Shown here in pieces: positions 14,019 through 27,550 of a DNA stretch of 57,025 nt. Below the pieces are notes generated by a model. It was not told the DNA's origin. It did not search any database and saw only the letters and a program-made list of their open reading frames with translations. How positions within the stretch are numbered: the first letter of the stretch is position 1; each line of letters begins with the position of its first letter. The stretch spans positions 1,972,603 to 2,029,627 of the forward strand of contig BFEA01000004.1 of assembly GCA_003427395.1 (NCBI GenBank). Reading direction: 5' to 3'. The translations under genes and the position numbers were made by a program. Origin of the DNA: Chara braunii (lineage: Eukaryota; Streptophyta; Charophyceae; Charales; Characeae).

Positions 14019-15403
14019 GAAACCCTGTGTCTGGATGGGTGGCGAGGGTGGAGGACGATTTCCGCTCCTTTCTCCTCGTTCTGTCACGCTGGGACGAACC
14101 TCCTGTGGCCACCCCTCGTTACTCGCTGTGGAGGTGTTTACGCTCTGTTGTCTATTGATGAGATGTCAATTCACTGTCTGCGCCCCCTTGGATGTACGCG
14201 CTGGCGCGCTAACGCTGTATGGGTTTTGCAATTTGTGCTGTACATGGCGTAGGTAAGTCGCGTCGAATGGGGAATAAGGGTTGACGGTTCGCCAGGGGCA
14301 AGATTTCGCTCCGCTTGGGGGTTTGAAAATGGGCTCGTTCTTGCTGGTGTGAACTGTAGGGGGGGGACGAAGAGCCCCCACGTTTTCGTAAGGTGGAAAT
14401 GGTGACAAGGTGCAGTTGTAGCCTTTCCTGCCGGGACTGGAAGGGAGGAAAGCTTTGCGACTGGCGGAGCGAGCATCTCTACCACCATCTCTATCTCTGC
14501 CCTCTCTCTGTTTGCTTTTGGCCGACGCTCCCCGGGAAGCCGATGAGGGGAAACCTGAGGATCGGCTCCAGTAACCTGCCGGCGGAGTGGAAGGGGTGTG
14601 ATCGAAGAGTGGTTTCTGGAAGTAGCCACGTCCGGGAAATGCGACGAAGAAGGGCACAGGAATCAGAGCCCTAGCCTTCTTGCGCAGAACTCTGTCGTTT
14701 TGCCGTGCCCATTCGTAGGGGTCGGGTATATTAGGAGGGTATGCACCTATCGTGATCCCAGGGGTGGTGCTGCTGCCTTTTCTGGGTGGACTTGTGACGA
14801 AAGGCTTCTTTGCAGGAGGCGGCGGCGGCGGCTGCTGCTGCGGCTGCTGCTGCTCCTGCGGCTGCGGCTGCGGCTGCTCGTGCGGCGGGTGAAGAGTGGT
14901 GGTGAGATCAGCGGCGGGCTTCACATGCGCTTTGGAAGGGTCGTTCATGTAAATGTGCTCGAACGGAGGGCCGATGGTGCCATAGAGAGAACCGGAACCG
15001 GTACTTTTCTTGGTAGGGTTAGGTAGATGGAACGGCTTGAGCCCGCGAAGGGTATCGTTCTTGGCCTTCTCCTCTTGTTGCTGCCAATACCATGGATCAC
15101 GGTACAGGTCTCCGTCGGACAGCCTACGGACCTTCTTCTCCAGCCATGAACTGGGGATGTCCACCTTGGAAGGGTACTGGACGGAGAACTGCCGGCCCCT
15201 GTGTCTTGGTAATGAGTCGACTTTCACCGGGTACTGGACCCCCAGGTTGATCGAACCTGACCGCCTAAAAATGCCCACTCGTTCTATATCCATCTCTCTC
15301 TCTCTCTCGCTCTCTTTCTGTGTGTGTGTGTGTGTGTGTCTTGGCTCTCTCTCCTTGTGTTTATCTGTCTGTTCTGTCGTTCTGTTTCTCGCTCTCTGTG
15401 TAA

Positions 15404-15465
<62 letters not shown>

Positions 15466-16772
15466 GTGTCTCTCTGTGCGTCTACCTGTCTCTCTCTCTC
15501 TCTCTCTCTGTGGCGGGCGGGCGTTTTTTTCCCTCTGTCGGATGGCGGACGTTTTTTCCCCTCTGTCGGATCGTTTCGAGAGTTTGGCAGCTCTGCGGAA
15601 CTGCGCTATAATCAGCAGCAGCAGCCAGCTGTAGTGAGCCTCAGCAGCAGTAATCGGACGGCCAGAAGTCGGAGGAGGAGGAGGTAGGAGGAGATTTGCG
15701 TTAGGTGAAAAAAAAGAATTCAGGTATATATTGATGATGATGTGTGTTGTGTGGATGCAATGCAATTCCTCAGGGACAGATACGACAGAGGTCAATGCTT
15801 TACGTTAGTTGTAAAAGAATTGAGCGCTGCCACGGGGGCATGCTATGCTGTCATCATAAATCGGAAGGTCCGTTTGCTGCGCGGAAATCATTCTTCGTTC
15901 GAGAAGACAAAGATACGCCCCCTCGCTCCACCACACAACACTCTATACAAGAGTCTGGAACAGGTGCATTGGGACGAGTCCCACACTAACACTTGGAATG
16001 CATTCAGTCTAGAAGGGCGTCCAAATGCATGTCGAGTTGTGGAGCCAGGCAGGCCCACAGTGCTGTCTTCACCTCGGGTCTCTTTTGTGAACCGACATCG
16101 CACTGTCGTCAAACGCTGCTCTGGAAAAGCTGCCGGTTGAACCTACCGTCTTCACACGAATAGAACGCCTGGTCATTATCGCCGAATCTGGACTGAGAAG
16201 TGCACCAAATACGGCTATAATGACCGGGCGTTCTATTCGGTTGAAGACGGTAGTGTGCAGGGGTGGCTGCGAAGGAGCGCGCAGTCACGCGCGCGCATCA
16301 TGGATCGATGATCAGATTCGTCCGTTCCTTTTGGGCAAATTCATTTCATGTCACCCTCGACGCGCTGTCGAGATTCGACACTTTCCTTAGCAAATCAAAA
16401 GCTTCCCTAACCTCTTCCTGTAACCATAGTGCTGTTGCAGAGGGCTGCCCGCGAGTGTTGCTGAGGAAGAGAAGCTTGTGGATACGAACGCCCGCCCTGT
16501 GGAGCTGGTTGGTCTTGATGGAGAGGGAGTATCCTGCGTGCGTGATCCGACCTCTGTTTCATAGCAGCTGCCCTTTTGCCAGGAAGGCTGAATCGCGCGT
16601 TCACACGGGGGCGCGCAGGAGGCAATGCTGTTTGCCGAACGCTGCCTCAACGAGGGAAGGAGAGAACCGACCTCTTTCCGGCGTGCAAATCGGACAGATC
16701 CTTGCATCGGATTTCAAAGAAACCGTAGGCAGGGCGTGAGCGCGTGCCTGCGCGCTGCTGCCTTCGCTCATA

Positions 16773-16822
<50 letters not shown>

Positions 16823-17938
16823 GAAGAAATGTGAGGGATTGATCGTGTCCGCAGTGGCGCTTTTCTTGGCTTGGATGATCGAGATCGGGCGCCGTTGGTT
16901 GGCTGATGGCTGATTGGTGGACGTCTCGGCCCTTGGATGCGAGAGCGTGCTGAGCGGCTGATGTATCACCACCATTCACGACCCCTTACGCTGCTTGAGG
17001 GTCACCGAATATTATGAATCTCCGAAGAGGCGTCCCTCCGCTTGAGGCGAGTCCCATATGATCCGCGTATGGATGGTCGCCGGGAGGCCAGGGAAAACCA
17101 GGGAAACCAAGAACCGCGGGTTCATGCATGCACGTGGCAGATTATCGTTTGCGTTCGCGCGGGACCGAACCAAAGACCACTCGCGAGGAAAGACGCGCTG
17201 GAGGTGACACACGAAGAACAGAAAACGCTTTTGATGAGACCGGCGAAGTTCCGGCGGGAAAAGCGCAAAGCGGCTCTGAAACATCGTCCGTCGTCTTTTT
17301 GCTAAGCGTGCGTGCTAATTTTGTACCTCCCGCGTGCGTGCTAATTTTGTACCTCCCGCGTGCGTGCTAATTTTGTACCTCCCCGCGCGCCTTACCCCCC
17401 CCCCCCCCCCTTTCTTGTGTCGGGCCTCTTGGATCGGCAATTTCTGTGGCACTACGTAGCCGTTTTTTTTTTTTTTTTTTTTTTTTTTTGAAAACGTAGC
17501 CGTATTTGCTGGAGCGTGAGTGATGGTTCGGCTTGGGGCTTTCTTTGCACTCCAGACCAGAAAAAAAATCGTCTTGCATTCGCGGGCTGGCTCCTTACAC
17601 TGTAGGGAGTTGCGCTATTTCAGTGGCGCTCTATAATTAGAGTCGGAGTCAGCAGAGCTGCTGCTGTGTTGTGCGAATGAGCAGATCGTCAGCGAGAAGT
17701 GTGCAAGCAGCAAACCCAGCTCCCACCTAACCTCTAGTTTTTTTTTGTTTTTTTTGTTTTTTTTTTAATCTAACCTCTAGTTTAATTAGATGCCAGTTCA
17801 GTTTCAGACTGAGGTTGAAGATGCTTGCACCTTCAGATGCGTGCAGTAGTAATGTGCAAATCTGAGGGTGTTTTTATTTTATTTTATTTTATTTTATTTT
17901 ATTTTGCCTCTTGGACCTTTTTTTTTTTCCGCCCCCTC

Positions 17939-17976
<38 letters not shown>

Positions 17977-20796
17977 CATTTCTCGAGTTAGCGTGTCATC
18001 CTTGCGCAGGGGCCATGCTAATCTTATCTGTATCGTTCCAATTTTGACGGATGTCACGAAGGACCTCGAGTTCTTTTCATCCTTCCCTACTGGTACTTCC
18101 TTTCAAATGCGAGAAGCTTCTCAAAAGTGTACGGTTACTTTTTCTTTTTTTTTCCTTTCTTTTTCTTCCGGTTGCTTGCTTGCCGCTAGAAGGATCATTC
18201 ATACCAGAAGCGTCGTTTGGTGGAGTAGCGCCTATGTCTGACATGGGGCAAGGTCTCGTTTGCACGGATTACGAGATTTCGGCCGTTAATCTTCGTTATT
18301 TACGGCCGATATCTCTGATCTAGCCCCAGAGAGTGGCTCCTATTCTTCCCCCTCGCCCCCCCCCCCCACCCCCCACCGCCCACCTCTTCTTTTTTTAAGA
18401 AGAAAACAAGCTCCTTTCCAATGGTGGGGAGCTGCCCCTGCTGGAAATTGGCTCCAGCGTCCCTGAATTGAGAGAGAACCCACTCACAAAGCTTCCCGTT
18501 GTTAGGACCTCTTCATTCTCTGTTTAAAAAGAGAAAAATATTTAAAAATCTCTATAATGGAGCATGTTAGTGCTCTCCTAACTTTTATCACCCGATATCG
18601 GAACTGTCGACCAACCTCTGAGCAGTGTCCGATCTTATCCACTCGATGATAAACTTATCCGCTCGATGATAATCGTATCCACTAGATGAGGCTTCCCATC
18701 CCAGTTGTTACGATACTCGTGGATTCCAGGATGCTGTCCTCACATCCAACGTGCTTGCACTTTCTCTGGGGCTCGTTGCACCTCTCAGTAAATGCATAAA
18801 AGACGAACTCTGGCCGTGTACCTTTCCATGTTATATCGGAAAATGCATTCTCATTTTGCACATTTGGTGAGTGCTGTGGTGAGACCCTCTAAAGCAGAAC
18901 TGTGCAAAACTGGCAGGAACGGCGGATGTACAGTACGGAATGAGAGGAGCCAGAATGACTCTACATTCTTCCCCCGAACACAGCGCACCCTCATCACGAC
19001 TGTATTGGACTGGAAAGACAGCTTGTATGCGCTCATGAAGAGGGTGTGTTGTGTTCCAGGGAAGACTGTAGAGCTGACTGGGCAACAGTAGTAAATGTGT
19101 ATGAATGTGTTTGGTGTGGGATAGGAGGCAGTGATTGTTTGATTGCCGAAGTGAGCAGGGGTGTAAAAGTGTCGACCTGGAGGATGCAAATGGTCTCCAT
19201 GCCCAAATGTCAATTTGAGACCAATTTTTTTTTCTTTTTCTAAAAAAATAAAAAAATCTGAGGTCATTTAAATCATGTGACCATCCAGCGCTCCTATGGA
19301 TTGAAGCATACAACTCGGCGAAGTGCAGTTGCATATGCACTAGCTGTCGTTTCTATGGGATTGCAGAGTAATTCGCTGGTAGTGGGAGGCGGGGGGGGGA
19401 TACTGGGGGGAGGAAATACAGGAGGAGAATGCTGGCGGGATCCAACCTGACAGAAGTGAAACTTGTCTCCAGCTCCTGTGAAGTTGCCTGAAACTTCTGT
19501 CGTCTGTGAAGTCTGCAGAATAATTTGCTGTTAGTGGGGGAAAATCAAGGAGGAGAGAGAGAGAGCGAGCCACAGCCTCGCGTTTTGTTCATGAACCATT
19601 TACGGTTGTTCGCGGCACCATGTTCTTTCTCACCTCGTGAAAGCGAGCTTACCTTGACAAGAGTGGAAATTGTCTCCAGAAGGTCCTGTGAAGATGGGGA
19701 ATACCTGGAGCTTCTATCATCTGTGAAGGCTGTGGAATAATTCGCTGGTGGTGGGGGGAAATCGAGGAGGAGAGATCTAGCCACAGCCTCACGTTTTGTT
19801 CATGAACCATTTGCGGCTGCTTGCAGCATCATGTTGTCACGCCGAGAAAATCGAGCTTACCTTGACAAGAGTGGAACTTCGTCTCCAGGAGATCCTGTGA
19901 GGTTGCGGAATACCTGAAGCTTCTGTCGTCTGTGAGGTCTACATAGCATGGGTATGATTAGAACGAGCGGAGATGGGCAGATGGGAAAAGTGGTGATTAG
20001 GGCATGGACGGAGTTGAAATCGTGTCGGGGACAACGGCGAGGGAGAAAAAGTGTAGCTGAGGCTGATAAATACGGTATGGTTATAGTAATGTGTATGACA
20101 GGAGGAAGCACTGACGCGAATGGATGGAAATGAAATGGGGCATATGGATAGGACAGGGAGCAGGGTGGGTATGAGAGAGGGAGAGCAAGGTTTGCGGAGG
20201 TTCAAGAGGCAATGGATGTGAGAGTATTGGTGTGCACATGAGAGATGTGAAGTAGATGGCGAGAAAGTTTCTGTTTTGGCGAGAAGCTGCAGGGAAGTCT
20301 GTTTGGGCGAGAAACTGCGAGTTAGGGTACGAGGAGCTGCAACAGGGAACTGGGGTGCAGCAACAAGCACGCTAGGAAGGAGAATCAAATAAAGAGAGAG
20401 AGAGGGGTGGGAGTACTAGTGGCCCTGGGGCACAACACGGAGTTTTGGAGGATGGAAACGACGCAAAAGAGTCCAGGAAGACATGTTGGAGGATTAGGGA
20501 TGAAAGGGGTTGAGAAACAGAAGGGGAAGCTCTTGTAGGGAGACGAATGTATGTGGAGGAGGCCGAAAGAAAGCCGCAGTAAGATTGTTTGTGTACATGA
20601 TTGAGAATGCTTATGACGGAAGTTATGAGGATTGCTGCTGCCCTTTCAAAAATAGTCGGGAAAAGGAGTTTTCTACATGGCGTGAAACACTACTTAAGAA
20701 GTCTTCATGCATTTGTTGCTGGCCGCAGGAAACGGCTGATGGAGAAGGTGGGAGAAGGGGGTGAAGGGGAGGCGGGAGAGATGGAAAGGGAAGAGG

Positions 20797-20855
<59 letters not shown>

Positions 20856-23717
20856 GAGAGAGAGAGAGGTTAATACACGTTGTTTCATGGAAGAGTTCAA
20901 AACCCCTTTTAGGCTGTGGCACTACAGCTTTCTTGTAAAGATGATAAATGTGACGGCTGTGGCCTTTGAGCGTCTAGCACTTCTGCTTGCATACAAGGGC
21001 TGACCTGTTTGAGGAGTACTTGTACTGTTGGCCAGACATCACTACTGGACTTTTGCTACGAAGAGCAAGAGGTTGCAAAGTTGTATTGTCTGCACGTGGG
21101 AATACAGAAGCTTCTCTTGGTATTAAAAGAGACTGGTCACAGTCATGTTGTGTGTGCTCTTTCTTTTGCCTCCCATTTTCGTAGTGCGTTTTCACAGTCG
21201 GTGAATTAGCTTGGTAGAGGTTAGGAGTCAATGCCCGGTCATCAATAGACTCGTTAAGAGTCATTATAGCCATGTTTGGTGCAATTTTCAGTCCAGATAC
21301 AGCCATATAATGACTGGGCGTTCTATTCTGGTGAAGACAGTGGTCTAGATTATGTAAGCCGTTGCGGGCTTGTTTGTGTCATTTGTGAAGGTGTGAATCC
21401 CAATACGTGCCATTGCAGTAGCTTCTTGGACGTTTCCCCGTGAACTTACGTGCCATTGCAACTGGAAAGTCGATAAATCTCGAGGCGCATTTCTATGTCC
21501 AGATCCAACAGAGCAAGTGCATTGAAATTTTTAATCTCTAAGAGAGCATTACATGTTCAACTTGTTTGTCAGCAACCGAGATTTGCCGCTCTTTCTTTTT
21601 TCTCCCTTCTTTTCATTCCTTTTTCCTCCTCTTCCTTTTCTTTCCTGCTCAATTTATGAGTGTCGTCCTTGCACAGGGGCCACACTAATCTTCTCCACGT
21701 TGCTCCAATTTTAACGAATGTCCTGAAGGACGCTTTGCCACTCTAGGTGGCCAAGGGAGCTTTGAATTTTTCAAATCGGCGGCTGCGCTTGCCCACAGAG
21801 CCGCAGGGCAAGAACACTGGAAACGTCGCAGTCAGTAATCTAGTATTGTGTGGGACAATTTCTGACAATGAATGGCTGGGCATCTATCTTAAGATGGCCA
21901 CCGTTTTCTACAAGATTTTTCTTCTGGTGGAGGTTTCAGGGGCTACCCACAGTGTGGTTTGCGGGGCTCTGTTGTTTCGCCTGGCAAAATCTCGGTGAGC
22001 CAACAGATCCCTCCGAGAACAGACCGTCGGATGTGGACACAGAGCTCCTCTGTTCCGTGATTAGTATCAGAAGAAAACCATTCCCCTTCACTGGTAGTGG
22101 ACTTTTTCCGTGGTGCCCCTTGGGAGTCCAAAAAGATCCTAGATGCATGGGATGTTGACTGGTAATTGGTTCTGATGTGGACTGCGCCTTGTTATTTGTT
22201 ATCAGCCCAAATGCGGCGAACAAATGCAGTCCATCAGCTGGTCTTTTGTTTCTTTTTCCCCCTTTCTTTGCAATGTAAAAGCAACTCCTTCCCCCAAGTA
22301 GAAGATCGGGGAGGAAGCGTAGAGCATGTCATTCTTGTTTTTTTTGTGTGGGGGTGTGGGGTGGAGGGGTGGAGAGGGGGAGAGAGAAAGATGGGAAGTT
22401 GAGTAATGAGAAGGAAGGAATCGAGGGAGGGAGGGAGTGAGACTGACACCAGTGTGCGATGGGTTTGTTTGATTATCTTGCGCAGTTTCTCTTGACGTCA
22501 TCAATGGACAATTCTGTCCGGCTTTGGCACATTTCTGTCGACCAATGCCTGCGTGTGTTTCCTCACAGTGATTTCGGTACGTGCCTCTGTCCTCCTTGGC
22601 TTACCCATCTTTGCGATGCCTACTTTTCTGCTTCCCGTTAGAGGTACTATTCGTTCCTCGTTGTTCTTGTGGTTGTGTGAACCTGGTCGGGAGAATGCTG
22701 GGAAGTGTCATGGGGTTCGAAAGCGAACTAGGTGGCTCTGATGACGAACCACTGTGTTCTCAATATGCCTATCGAGCAAAGGATTGGTAGTCCGGTGCAT
22801 GCTGGCCTTTACGTGTACAGATCCGTTTTCCGACTTCCTTTGTCTTCCCGGCCCCAGCAGTCAAATTGCCTCTTTGACGAGTAACAGCGGGAAAACAATG
22901 GATCCTAATAATGTCAACGAAACGAAGAGAGTATACCTTTCTGTTTCCTGAGCTGGTATCCGATTGTGTCGAGTTCTTCCTATTTGCGCTCGAAAAAGAA
23001 ATGACTGATATGTGCTAGTTTGTTTGCCATGAACTGGAGGATACTTCCCTAGAAATCGAAGGCCATGGAGCTGCCCCTCTGTGATCTGATTGCCTGTTGT
23101 TGTGGACATTGCAAATATTTATGAACATTGTGGACATCGTCACATGTTCCCAGCTGGATGAAAAAGGTTTATTAAGGGGCGCACCACCTTTTCAGTATCA
23201 GTCCTGACAAGTTTCTGAGCGGTGGTGCTCGTCCTCCCCTTGAAATCATTGAGATCTGATCCTTCCTACCTTTTTGTTGAGATCTTAGATCTTGTTCTAC
23301 CTGCCCCAAACTCGAGCAGTCAGTTCAAGATGTGTTTCTAAAACATCATAATTGAGAAGCAACCTACCTTTTTTGTCGATATTTTTTTTGTCCCTTTTTT
23401 GTCGATATTTTTTTTGTCCATCCGTCCCTCGCCTCCTTGCTCCCTTCTCCTGCCACTGTCATCTATGTCGGCATCGTTTGTGATCATCATGGTCATCGCG
23501 AGTGTCCCCCCCCTTTCCCCCCCCCCTCTCTCCCCTCTGCTCCACCAACCCACTGGACGCTGTGCATCCTTATAGTTTCTCTGAAGTCAAGAATCTTTTC
23601 TAGGGTAAACTTCACGGTCATTGTTTCCATCGTTATCATTATCATCGCCGTCCTCGGCATCGACGTCATGTCATCTCTACCCTTCTGCCAACCATTGGAC
23701 ACGAAGATTGGAAACCC

Positions 23718-23780
<63 letters not shown>

Positions 23781-26700
23781 GCATGAGTGAAGTGTTCTGA
23801 ATGTGGCGGTTTGATTCTCTCCAACTTGCACATGGTGTGGTTACTTCAGTTGTCAGCAGGAGCATGCTGGTAGGGGATGGATTGTTCAGCCCTGACTGCT
23901 GAGTTGGCATCAGGGCTTGTGACAGTGGAAACCGTGCTGGAGCTGATTTATGTTTAGCCTGAAGAGGGAGATATACTTTTGGGAGGAAGGAGGTCACTTG
24001 ATAATCCTGTTTTGCAACAGGGGTGCTGCGGTTGTGGATTTGCAGTTCATCTTTCCCCCTGTACGTTAACGCATGTTTCTGCGTTCCTTTTGTTTTCTTT
24101 TTCTCCCTTGCGGTTCAGCTTGTGATTTCCTGATCTGTAACAAGATGGTGATCCATATTGTGCATGTGGTGTTATGCAGTGACTTGTGTCGACTTCAATC
24201 CTGTTGATGACAAGTTCTTCATAAGTGGGTCTTTTGATGACAAGCTAAGGATCTGGAACATTCCTGACTTCTCGGTTGCGGACTGGACAGACGTTCGCGA
24301 GATTGTGACCACAGCCTGTTACACCAGGGATGGGAAGGTGAGCTAACTTGACGAACAGGAGGGTTTTCCTCTTTTTAATCGTAGGTTCGTTTTCTAAGTC
24401 ATAATGCAATGGGGATGGCCGCCAAGCCTCTGGGGGAGAAGATGAACGCTCTTCACACTGTTTCTTCTCTGGGTTTCAGGGTGTTGGGGGTGAATATGGA
24501 ACATTCAACACTGGATGTTGAGCTGGCGACTTTCACCGCTTCGCGCCTAATTCACCGCCTACGTGCCCTTTACGCCTAGTCATTCCGAATAACACTTGCC
24601 CCCCCCGGACAGCTTGATCGTGTTTATGCAAACTACCTTTCAAGGTAGTGGTTGTGACACACGTGTGGACTCTTTTTGCATGTCTGTTAATGACTGTTCA
24701 TGCCAGACTCTGCGCTGAGCCACAGGTGGCTCCATTTGGTGCGAAGCACAACACCCAGCTGTTGACCATTGCTGGGGAGTACTTCTGTGGGCAGTTCTGG
24801 ATGCATGATGAGTGAGGGGAGTGCATGCTCCGGGGAGTACTTTTGTGGGCAGTTCTGGATGCATGATGAGTGAGGGGAGTGCATGCTTCAGCTTTATGTT
24901 TGTCTCTCCTTGGTACCTGTAACAGACCTAACACGACAGTGGTATTGGGAAGGTGCATCCAAAGACAGGCAGACCGGTGTCCACAGTCCATCTTGCCTGC
25001 AGTACTTGGGTGTATATAAGGACAGGAGCGAAGCTGAACATCGCTGGTTGAAGTGAAGCCAAGCTCTGTTCAAGCTGAATATGGTGCAAAGCTTAAACTA
25101 TCACTACCCCCGACGGCTGAAATTCGGCTTTCCTGGGGGGCGACGACCGGCAGGCGCAGGCGGGTCCAGTCCCGAGATTTTCAAGCACCAACTTTGGTGA
25201 TTTTTCACGCTCAGAAGAATTGACGAAAAATCTGAAAATTGGAGATCCTATAGATTAGGTTGTGATCTATCCAGGAAAAATATCAGAAAAATATTTATGA
25301 AAAAAAATTAGACCGCGAAATGAGTGCTGCACCGATTCGTTGCCTTTTGCATTTTTGCCAGTCTACCACGTGTTGGCCAATGGAAAAAGTACCCCAACTT
25401 CTGCATTTTTTTGCGCGCAGAAGAATGACTCGAAAGCTCTGAAAATTGGAGGGTCTGTAGATTTGGCTGTGATCTTTCCAGGAAAAATATTAAATTAAAA
25501 ATAAAAATAAAAATAGTTTCAACTGCGAAATAAATTGCTGCGGCAATTCGATGCATTTTCCATTTTTGCCACTCGGCCGGTTCTCCCCACTGTGCTACCG
25601 TTAATCCTCGTGAACCTGTGCTACCGTTCCCCCCCAATTTAGGACGGCGGGGGTAGGGGTGGTTTAACAGCCAGCTGCAGGCCATAGGTGAGGAATGCAG
25701 GCTCATCAAGCAGCGCCAAAAGCCTTGCTTTTGTCAGGGGATCTGCTTTTGATGGTGTAGAGTCTGTAGACTGATGGCCCCAACATGACGGAGCATTCAT
25801 TGTCTTGTCATAAATAACTGCTGTTTTTGAGAGGCCGAAATGTCCCGCCAGGACTCCAGGGTTCGTCCAAGAGCCTAGGTCTTTTGCTTGAGCCTAGGTT
25901 TTTTGCTTTGCGAGGGGGCAATATTTGAAACTTACCCCACCTGTCACTAATCTGCCAAGGCCAAATTAAGAAAGGAGAAAATAAAAGGAGGTTTAAATTT
26001 TAAATTGAAACAGGGGAAAAAAGGTGGTGCCAACATCTACGAAATGGAAGATTGCAAGAGAGAAGACCGAAAAAGATGCACCTTGGAGAACCCAGGACAG
26101 ACTCGCAGTTCAAATTTGTGCCACAGTAGTCAAAGGCTCTGTGGCGGATAAGACCAGGACTTGATGAAAGGGAGAGAGGGAGATGTATCTGATAGCCCTC
26201 GGTCATCTCTCGTTGGGACAGGGAAAGGGCAGAAAGAAAAGACAAGATAAAGAATAGTCTTATCATCACCACCAGATTCATGACAACTCAGGGCACGCTT
26301 TCGCTTGCTGCTGTCCTCCCTGGACTATTCACATGAGGCGTTATCTCTTGGAAGTCCTATACTGCATTGGGCAGTGCTGTGAGGGTCACTCTTCTTTGGC
26401 TTTACATGGAGTCGAAGATTGACAGGGCGAGCAGCATAAGTAACCACCCACTGCAGATGTGGTGGCCCGACCATCGGCGGGTACAGGTATGAATGATGCT
26501 ACGTGGGCTGGGTGGTACAATCTGGGGTACATGTGTGATGCTGTGTGGGCTGGGCTGCAGAACCTTCGTTCCCCTCCACAATCGCTAAATGAAGGAGAAG
26601 CGAAGAGGACTTTCCCGGAGAGGGGGAACTCCAGTGCATGTGATGTTGGAAGCCCTTTCCTTTTGTTTGGAAGGCCTTTTCGCTGTGTATACCCCTTTCT

Positions 26701-27476
26701 ATAGGAAAAGGGGGTAGCCATTCACAACAGATCCGGCCACAATCTGAGCTCGTGACCTGCTCTCGTCCACATGCCGCAGGTGTGTACTTGTAGTGCTCTC
26801 CAGCAACACTGTCGACTCTATTCAAACACAGTTCCGGATAAAGAATGAAGCCCTGCAAAATGACGCAAATGAAAAACGGAAACAACAATAATGAAAGCAA
26901 AGGCAAACTACATCAGAAGAGCGGAAACAAAGGAACAACCCCTAACATTATTCCATTTGTCTGATTCCATCGTGATTCGCTCTTGCACCTGTGAAAATAA
27001 GCAGAGCAAAGGAGCAATTCAATTAATAATGTAGCGTTCGCCCATGCAAATAAGAAATGCTAAGGAGCTTGTGACCTGCTCACTTACAGTTCCCCGTGGG
27101 AAAGTTTCCCTTGGGCCCATTAGGGCCTGTCTTCCAAGATCCACTTCTTGAAGTAGGTATTATATGGATAATAACAGGGTTGCACCCCTGCCGACCGCCG
27201 ACCCCGACCGCCGATCGTATTGCAGCCGACCAGTAGGACCGATTGGTCGGCGGTCTGCCGACCAGTCAGAAAACAACCATCCACTGATTTTTAAAAAAAT
27301 CTGAGTTGGGGGCTGTGCTGCGCTTGCCGAGTACAGCCCAAATCCGCTGAGAAACATTTGGGGATTTGGGGGGGTATGGGGGGGTTGGGGTTGGATCATA
27401 CCTGCGGCGCAAGTGTGCTGGTCACCAATGCGAAAAAAGAAAAGAAAAAGCGGCTGTTATGTGTGAGAACACGCGC

Positions 27477-27550
<74 letters not shown>

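Larger units (their letters stand above)
6262..22485 (+). other. Intron 1 of the WD40 gene (16.2 kb)
   Basis: Starts GTACTA, ends TTGCGCAG. Besides the antisense CFAP96-like gene and the elements listed separately, I see A/T homopolymers (6486-6506, 6554-6569, 12351-12374, 17463-17489). There is also a GATT-rich degenerate stretch at 8240-8440, an (AATC)n run at 7744-7783, small tandem pairs at 11920-11985 (33-bp unit) and 12100-12168 (34-bp unit), and (TTTTA)n at 17871-17907. No other gene is supported between 18300 and 21200. Confidence 0.85.

Noticed and set aside
19939-20388. 149-codon minus-strand open frame
   Set aside because: Ser/Pro/His-rich low complexity, no domain, within a G/A-rich stretch.
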